DNA of 64,000 bases, from positions 8,207,001 through 8,271,000 of the forward strand of contig NC_072795.1 of the NCBI RefSeq assembly GCF_028583425.1, written 5' to 3'. Shown piece by piece: positions 42,901 to 51,900 of this stretch (position 1 is its first letter; each line of letters opens with the position of its first letter). This DNA comes from Eublepharis macularius (taxonomy: Eukaryota > Chordata > Lepidosauria > Squamata > Eublepharidae). Made by a program: the position numbers and the translations under genes. Under the pieces are notes generated by a model, which made no database searches, was not told the DNA's origin, and saw nothing but the letters and a program-made list of their open reading frames with translations.

Positions 42901-45900
42901 ACTGTTTTAAATGCCATCCTAAAGGCAGCAAGTGAATGTGTCCTCTGCACCAACTCTAGTAGGCCGTTCCGGCGGACTAGACCTACCACAAAGAAATAAA
43001 TGACTTGGCTGCTGCCCTAGAGGCAGTCCTACCAGAGCACCACAAGAAGGAGGCTGCCTGAGGAATATAATTAGCATGTGGAAGGAAATCAGGAGATGCA
43101 GTTTGAGAAGTATGAGGGCTCCAGGCTGTGAAGTTTTTAACGGTAATAACTGGCATTTTATATTGGGCCCAGAAGCAAAATAGATAACTAGTACACCTGA
43201 TGTAACCCTGGAGTTGTGCATGGCAAAAGGTTGACTCCAGACAGGAATATGGCTGCAGCTTTTTGTACCAGTGGAAACTCCAAAGACTTATTCAGAGGCA
43301 GCCCCTTACACATAGCACATTACAGTAGTCCAGTCTGAAAGTTACGGTGGCGTGGATCTGTGGGACAAAGACTTGAAAGCGGGCTGCTTTATGAGCAAGA
43401 TATAATTGGAAGAAGGCAGTCCTAGCAACAGGTGTTGACCTTTTACCCTTCCAAAATACCAGGTTAAGCAGCACCCCCAAGCTTAGTCAAGTTTTGTCCG
43501 GCAGATCAGCACCTGCCAAACATTCTGCCTTGCCAGCCAGCATCCCTCTGCCTGGTCTGGATTAAAATTCAGTTTGTTTAACACCCTTCCCCCCCGCCCG
43601 GCTTCACCAGAGCTTCAAGGCACTGGCCCAGGACCTTCACAGCTGTCTCCAGATGAGATGTTATCCACATACATTCTGCAGGTCCTAATGATCTTGGCCA
43701 AAAGTTTAATGTAAAGACCGTTAGGGATGTAATGGACCCTTGGGGTTACTCCACACATCCGCTAATATTGCCTTTCCTAGGAAAACTCTTTGTCTCCTGC
43801 CAGCAAGAAACAAGCAAAACCTTTTTATCCCAAGCGTTGCCAGTAGTCAGTCCACTGGAATGTCATGGGCAACCATATCGTATACTGCCAATAGGTCCAG
43901 CAGTGGCAGCAGTAATAGATTGCCTTTACCCCATTGTAGCCTAAGATCATCCATTAAGGCCAATAATGCAACATCAGTTGGTGAAAGTGTGTCAGTATGC
44001 CATAGTAACAAAAAGGAGAAACCTCCGAATGAAGAAGAGAGAAAGCTGTGCTGAGCTTTTTAATAAAAGTTTATAAAACAATAATTAATTGCTTCACATA
44101 TGCATGGAAGCAGAGTGTTGTACGAGGACAATGACAGCAGTGCACAAAAAACAATGTACAAGAATATTGACATTAATGCTCAAAAGTACACAGTCTGCAC
44201 AAAAATTACAGCAATAACATTCCCATCGATGCACAAAACAACACAGCAGATAGGCACAAAAGTTCAACAGTGTGACGGAATGCTGGGTAATATTCTGTTT
44301 TGAAATCTTCTTCAAACTATGATCTTGTGCATTGTAACTTCCAGCCAGATTAAGCAAAGAAATCTTCTGTGACCTTGTGCTTTGTAGCTTCCAGCCAAAT
44401 TAAGCAAAAATGTCCTATATACAATGCAAGTATAAATAACATTTACAGCCAAATTAAGCACAATACCAGTCTGCAATAAAATACAAATAATAAATATGTC
44501 ATTGTAATAATAATAAAAAATATGTCATATTAAGGCAGACTTTTAATGGAAGCTTGCATAAAAGTGAGCAGGATGGGTGTCTTGATGGACAGAGTTCACA
44601 GTTCCCATAGAGGAACACCTGCTAAAATGGCTAAAACACCTTGGACTGCCGCGTTTGTGTAAATTGGATGGTAGTTGTTTCACGATGACTGAGATGATTA
44701 CCATGGCATTTGGAGAGTATGAATGAGCCCTCAGGAGTTTGGAACCTGCCCTGTGAAAGAGAAGAATTAAATCGGGCTGACTTCGACCAGCCTACTTACA
44801 TCTGTGGGTCTCACACATTTTACCATGTTTGCAGGTGAATGATATAAACTTTGAGAACATGAGCAACGATGACGCTGTGCGTGTTCTGAGGGAGATCGTG
44901 CACAAGCCAGGGTAAGTGGCCCTTCTTTTCTCCCAAGACACCTGTCTCTGGAACAGAGTTCCCCAACACACCCCTTCTTATAGTGAAGGCAAAGCCTGCA
45001 AGTGACACAGTGGTCACTTATAATGGAAGCAAGTGCCCTGTTTCTAAATAGTACCCCCTTGCGTCTCTGTATCGGCAATGCCGAATGTGCAGAGCAGGCC
45101 CAGGATGGAGTGTTCAGAGGACAGCTGAATTTTGCACGAAAGCAAGCCCAGGATTGCAAATTCAGTCTGTGAACAAAAGGGTAAAACTGACATTGCCAGT
45201 GATCTTTTTTGAGCCACGACTCTTTGGGTTCTGTTAACTCAGGAATCTGATAAGGCAGAAAGGCAAAGACGGTGACGATGTGATGTGGTCACAGTCCACC
45301 AGATCTTTGGGCTGGAATTTTTTGGATCTTCACCAATTTGGATTTTATCTAAGAATCTAGGAGTCACTGAGGTATTGCCTTAGTATGTGGCATATCGCCG
45401 AGATGTTTAGACAGTCCTTTGGAAATGCACCTAGAACGCCTATTACTACCACAGCCACTGTACATTTCTCCCAGAGACGCTGAACTTCAAATCTTCGATC
45501 TTGATATTTTGTTATCTTTTCAATCTTTTTCTTCAATTTGACGGTCACCTGGGATTGCTGCATCAATCAGTTTGACCTTTTTACTTTCAACCACAGTAAT
45601 ATCTGGAGTATAATGATCTAACTTCTTACCTGTTTGGATTTTGAAATCCCACAAGATCTTAACTTCCTCCTCCTCCTTCTCCTCAATTTATTTGCTTCAT
45701 TTATACCCTGTCTTTCTCCCCAGTGGGGACCCAAAGCGCCTTCTTCCTTCTCCATTTTTTTAACCTCACGACAACCCTGTGAGGTACATTAAGCGGAGAG
45801 TGAGCGCCTGGCCGAAAGACCCCCAGCAAGTGTCCATGGCTGAGTGGGGATTCGAACTGGAATGTCCCAGATCCTAGTCTGACAGTCTTGACCACTACAC

Positions 45901-48900
45901 CCCACTGACGGTCTGTTCCTTTCCAGTAGTATTTGCACATCCGTTCTGGAGGTGTCCAAAGCAGGAAAAATCTAGAGAAACAACTGGTGTGCCCCAGAAC
46001 TCAAATCTAAGGGGAGCCCTATGCCCTCCCCCAAATAAAGTTTCTGTGGGTAGGAGTGTTGGTGGTGTTTCTTCTCTCTGCTCATTGGAGACTGGAAATG
46101 CCCACGTGGCTGACCTCTCTGTGAAACAGGCTTAACGAGACTCAGTGGTATAACTGCCCTTGTGTTCCTACTGCAGGCCCATCACCTTGACAGTTGCCAA
46201 GTGTTGGGATCCCAGTCCCAGGGGATGCTTCTCACTACCTCGGAGTAAGTGTGCTCTGCAATTGCATTGCTTTCTTTGTATCTTTGATAGCTGGCTTGTG
46301 GGGGGCCACTTTAGTTACCCTTAAGAACCAGATGGTTTGTATTTCTTCCAGCTGGAGTTGGGGGTGGGAAGCTTCCGTTCAAGAAAGAGAGAGAAACCTC
46401 CCTGTGTATTGAAAACTCGCATGTTGAGAAGAAGACGCCTAGTTAGATTCCCTTCCCTGAGATACTAGCTTGCTTCATGGAGGAATGTTTATTGATTTAT
46501 CTATTGGCCGTCTTTCTTGCTGAGACTCAAGGCGGATTGCAGTACAAGGTGATGCAATCAATAGGTTACGCCATCTAATTGGCAGCATAACGGGACTCGG
46601 ATTACAGAAATCCGAAACCAAATATAAATATTAGACAAGGCAGAACAAGGTACTACGTAAGTTAAAAACAAAGCAACGAGAGCAGGATAATACTGGCAGC
46701 AAATAGATAATGGGGTGGATCTGGCCATCCTCTGAGTAGCCACCCTGCACTTGAACAGCTCTTTGTCCAACCGAAGAGCCGCTTAAGTTGGAGGAAGAAT
46801 CCTTAGGCTGGAGGAGGACTTCAGACTTGAGCCAAAATGAAAGGCGGGGTATAAATATTTTAATAAATGAATAAACTTTGCTTGGTGGAGTGGTCGAATC
46901 AGGGTAGGATCCACCCTGCTACATAGGATACGCAGTGGTATAGTCATCGCAGCATAAAACGGTCTAGTCCTGGAAAAGAGTCCCCCCCCTTGTTCTTAAT
47001 TTGTAAACTGACTCTGACTGTCTGAAAAAGAGATGGGGCTCTGAATCCTTTTTTCCTCTGACCACACGCGCTCCTGTTTCTTTCTTCTCCCTCACCTCCC
47101 AAGCTCTCTGCTACCTTGCCCTCAATCAATCCCCTTTCCCCACCCCTTGGACAAGCGGGCCAAACCCCTGCATGGAAGTCATGTCTTCCCTCCCTGCCCC
47201 TCCTGCACAGGGGTAGCCTCTCCCTCTCTGCCCCTCTGGCTGATCCTCCCTCTCTTCTTTCTCCCCCAGTTGCTCCCCAGAGGATCTGGGCTGGGCCAGA
47301 CTCTCCATGCTCCGATCCGGGTGAGTCCCGGCTACTGCTGGGGGAAGGCGGGGCTGCCCAGAGGCTTGGTGAGGGGAATTGGCTCTTGAGAGAGGGGGGC
47401 CCGTCTTCACCTGCCCTGTGTTCCTTGCAGGCGAGCCCATCCGGCCCATCGACCCCGCGGCCTGGGTGTCCCACACGGCGGCGATGACCGGCACCTACCC
47501 AGCGTACGGTATGAGCCCATCCATCAGCACAATCACTTCCACCAGCTCCTCCATCACCAGCTCCATCCCCGAAACCGAACGTAAGTCCTCGTGCCTGTGT
47601 GTCCCCCACCCCTGCTCAGCTGTGCCTGACGGGAGCAACACATGCACAGGGGCAAAACCCCCCACCCCAGCTCAAGGGATGGAAGAAGAGCCTGACCCTC
47701 CGCAAGGGCGATTCTCCACCCCAGATAGCTTGTCAGCTGCTCAGGCAGGGCGGCGTCTTCCATCTTTTTGCGAGGCGTTTGAACGCTTAAGGAGCCAAAC
47801 GTTTTGAGTGTGAAGCTAGAACAAGGGATGGGGCAGCTTAAGAAGAGCTCTGCTGGATCAGACCAATGGTCCATCTAGCCCAGCGTCCCTCCTGTCACGC
47901 TGGCCATCCAGTTAGACTGGAGGGCCAACGACAGGGCGTGCAGGCGAGACCTTTCCCTGATGCTGCTGTTCTGCTCAGGCGTTCAGAGGTTTACTGCCTC
48001 TGGATACAGAAGTTCCCTTTAGTCACCATGGCTAGTCTCCACTGGTAGACCCATCCTCCATGAATATGTCTAATCTTTTAAAACTGTCCATGCCTGAGGC
48101 CATCACCACATCCTCTAGCAGCCAATTCCGCATTTTAATCACTTATTGTGTAAAGCAGCAAGGAGGAAGGGTCCGTTTAAGGCTAAAAGATGCTGTAGGT
48201 TTTTCATATCCCCCAGCTCACATCGAGTGTCTTCCAGGCAAAGTCTGGCTTTAGAGCTCCTTGGCTAACAAAAATGTCTGTAGGGACTTCATGGCTCTCT
48301 GACAAGGTCTGGCTAGACGGGAGAGGGAATGCACCCGGGCCATAAGTAAAGCATAGATTCAGGCTGATCCAGATATCCAATACTAGAACAAGTTTTCGTG
48401 AAGGTGGCTTGCAAATTAGAATATGTATGGTGGGTTTTTTTCAGAGGGCACTGTGCGGTAAGTTGCTGTTTGTAGGATTTTTCAAAATTTATGTTCTCCT
48501 TAGGGATGCGTGCGTAAAGTGCAGCCAAGTCGCTGCTGAATTACGGCGGGCCCCGTAGGGTTTTCAAGGCAAGAGATAACAGAGGTGGTTTGCCACAGTC
48601 TGCCACTGCAGTGTGACCCTCAGTGGTCTCCCGTCCTATTATTAACCGTAGCTGAGCTTCAGAGATCTGATGAGATTGGGCTAGCCTGGAACGTTCAAGT
48701 CAGGACTGGATGGGACCCCCTTAAGCATTATTGCATGAGCTCCCTTGGACTCTTCAGGGGGACATAAATACTGCAAATAAACTACAGACAAATGACTAGA
48801 TGCGTAAGACGGACTTCCAGCCAGTACTGGTTGCTTTCTCTTGGGATAATGAGACTTTCTGGGGCGTTGGTGTCGTTCCCAGAGAGGAAACTGGGTAGAG

Positions 48901-51900
48901 TTTTGACTTGGCTTCCTTGGACAAAGGGTCAGAAAGGCAAGGGGCAGGGTGGCGATCTTTCTACATGGAAGGTAGAAAGACAATACTCTAGTAAAGGTAA
49001 TGAATTCAGGGTATGCCCGGAATGCCTCGTGAACAGAGGTTGCTGATTGAGGGTGATGAAAAAGCCCCAGAGCTTTTCATCCGGTAGCTCAGGCAGTTGA
49101 TGTCGTTTGTAATGGTGACTTCCAGCTCTGCAGACAGTAGAGAAAGTTGGTAGATTTCTAGTTGGATGCAGAAGAACTTCCGGAAGGCATTTCGGGAGTG
49201 AGGAGAAGAGGGCCCGCCTGTCAGAAATCATGTGAATTGAGCAGAAAAACAGTAATGTTTGGGACAGCTACCTTCTCGGGCTTTGGCCAGCATTTGGCCA
49301 GAGGCTGTGAATTCACCCTGGAGAAAAGTCTGGGTGCTTCTGATGCTGTAGCATTGAAGTTAAGCCGGGTGAGTATTGGATCAACGCTTGGATGTGGGAC
49401 TAAAAGTCCCACATAAACTGTCTCAGAGGAGAGCAGGACATAAAGATAAATCGGAGGGGAGGGTGGTAGTGAAGGCTTTGGCTAGGCTGCAGTTGACTAT
49501 TCGCAAGACTAAGGCAAGCAACACTCTTGCCAACCACTATCTTTTAGTCACCTATGAATAGTTGCTACCGGGATCTTAGCTCTAAGAGGGATAGTTAGAT
49601 AGTTAGTCTATTTAGATCTTGGTCAGTTGGGTCAGGATTGCTTAGGTGCCCCTGTGAAGTACTGTTCCCGGACCCTACGTCTGTGGCACCTCCATGTGCT
49701 CCTCTGCCTTTCGTCCCCTCTCATCTCTGCCTCCCTTCCCTCCACCCAACCCGCAGGCCTCGATGACTTTCACCTATCCATCCACAGCGACATGGCCACC
49801 ATCGTCAAAGCCATGGCCTCGCCAGAATCCGGCCTGGAGGTACGCGACCGCATGTGGCTGAAGATCACTATCCCCAATGCTTTCATTGGTAAGATACAGG
49901 GCTTGCCATAGGGTGAACGGGTGAAGTGTTCGGCAAGGTTCTTTGCCCAGGGTATCGCCAAGTAGATACAATTTAGCCCATCTTGAAGAATTGTGTTACC
50001 TTTGCTTAATATGAAGGTAAATATCTGCAAAGTGGACATAAAGAACAGCTTCTGGTGAGTAGCTGTGTTGGTCTGCAGTAGCACGTTAAAGACCAGGAAG
50101 GTTTCCAGAGTATAAGCTTTTGAGAGCTTTTAAAAGCTTATATGCTGGAAATCTTGCTGGTCTTTAATGTACTGCTGGTATCAAAACTTACCTAAAGAAC
50201 AGAGTACTAATCTGTTTATCTTTGCAGATGGCTATCTTGTGTAATCCTTTGTGGATTCCTAAATCCTTTTTGTTGTTGTTTTTTAAAATTTTAACTTTTC
50301 CAGTTGTGGAAGGGAATGATATCGTTGATAGCCCTCAGCATTTTTAAGTTAGCATGTGTTAACATGTAAATGTGCAGGGCTTTTAAATTATTTTTAACTA
50401 TCAGTTTTAAGGGAGGCTATACACAAGTGTCTAAATAAGTAAGAATTTTCAGGTGCATTTTAAATATTCGAAGCAGTTCACATGCATTATCTTAGTACTT
50501 GAACCCTGTAAACTGGGCTGTATTATTAAGAATAATATTAAGCCCAATGGGAAGGAAGTTGGGAAGCAGTGTGTGAGGCAGAGAGAATAGTGGCTTTCCT
50601 AAAGTGAATTCGTGACTGAGATGAAATTCGAACCAGGACGTTTCTGGCTCATAGTTCATGCTCTGAGCCACTGTGTGACAACATTCAGTAACAGAAATTC
50701 CCAGGATGTTATTGAAATGCGTGGGGTCCTCCTTGTGTACATTGTTTCTCCTTCTTGGTTTACAAACATATCTCCCTTCAACCCCCATCATACATCCTTA
50801 TAAATATATCAGTTGTGTGGCTCATGTGCTTCTCCTTTTGGTACCCAAGAGCTCTCAGATAAAAAATCTGCCCAAAAAATCGAAAACACCCCCAAAGACC
50901 AGAAAGACCTGTGCAAGCTGCATATATTTAGTCCCATCCCATGATTTCCACAACAGATAAGAGAATGCAAAATTTTAGTTTTCGTGGCCTGCAAACCTTG
51001 TACTTTTATTACCTGTATGTCCCATTGAGCAGGGACTGGCTTCCAAGTAAATATGGGTGGGATCAGGATGCAGACCTGGGGTCCTCTTGGCTCACTGTGT
51101 GAATGGTATTGCCTGAATATGACTTGGTCTAAGCCAAGGCCTCGCTTTCCCTGGGTTTACCTGTCTTCTCTTTTCACAACTGCTCCTCTCTTTTCTTTCC
51201 CTTGTTGCTGTCTTAACCGTTCTCTGTTGCTGCCATCTCTTAACAGGTTCGGATGTAGTTGATTGGCTTTATCATCACGTGGAAGGCTTCACGGACCGGC
51301 GAGAGTCCCGCAAATACGCCAGCAACCTGCTGAAGGCCGGTTATATCCGGCACACAGTCAACAAGATCACTTTCTCGGAGCAGTGCTACTACATCTTTGG
51401 TGACCTCTGTGGCAGTACGACCCCTGTTTTGATTCCTGAAGGGGGAGGGGGACGGGAGGCACACGAAGGGTTCATAGAAGTTGGCCCTTGTAGATTTGCA
51501 TCAGGCAGTTTCCTGCAGGGATAGAAACAGAAGGGCATCACTTCCCTTTAGCCTGCACTTCTGGCAGTCAGGCAAAGTTCATCTGTCCTCTGTGTAGAGA
51601 AACACTGCCAAAAAGTTACTCTTATGATGGGGCAAGCTTTATGCCCTCTTTCCCACTCACCTACACATGCTTTCAATTTAATAACAGTAACAACAACATC
51701 TGATTTATATACCGCCCTTCAGGACAACTTAATGCCCACTTACAAAGTGTGTTATAATTATCCTCATGATAAGCAAGTGATCAAAACTGTATATTTATTA
51801 TTTTGTTAAAGATATTGTTACGCCACCTTCTGACCCCCCTTAAGGGTCCCCGAGGTAGCGAACCATAAAACCCCGCACTAAAACGAGCTTTTAAAATACA

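Larger units (their letters stand above)
42194..44834 (+). other. DVL3: DVL3 intron 8
   Basis: Contains the large snap-back element and an L2 remnant. 44060-44530 is AT-rich with a local tandem duplication (see 44290-44410). No exon is seen. Confidence 0.8.
47581..49756 (+). other. DVL3: DVL3 intron 11
   Basis: Holds the CR1 and 5S-SINE pieces. 48780-49740 shows no recognised feature. Confidence 0.75.

Noticed and set aside
46944..47609. 221-codon minus-strand open frame and its neighbours
   Set aside because: It lies opposite a C/T-rich intron and DVL3 exon 11. Gly/Arg-rich translation without homology is expected by chance there.
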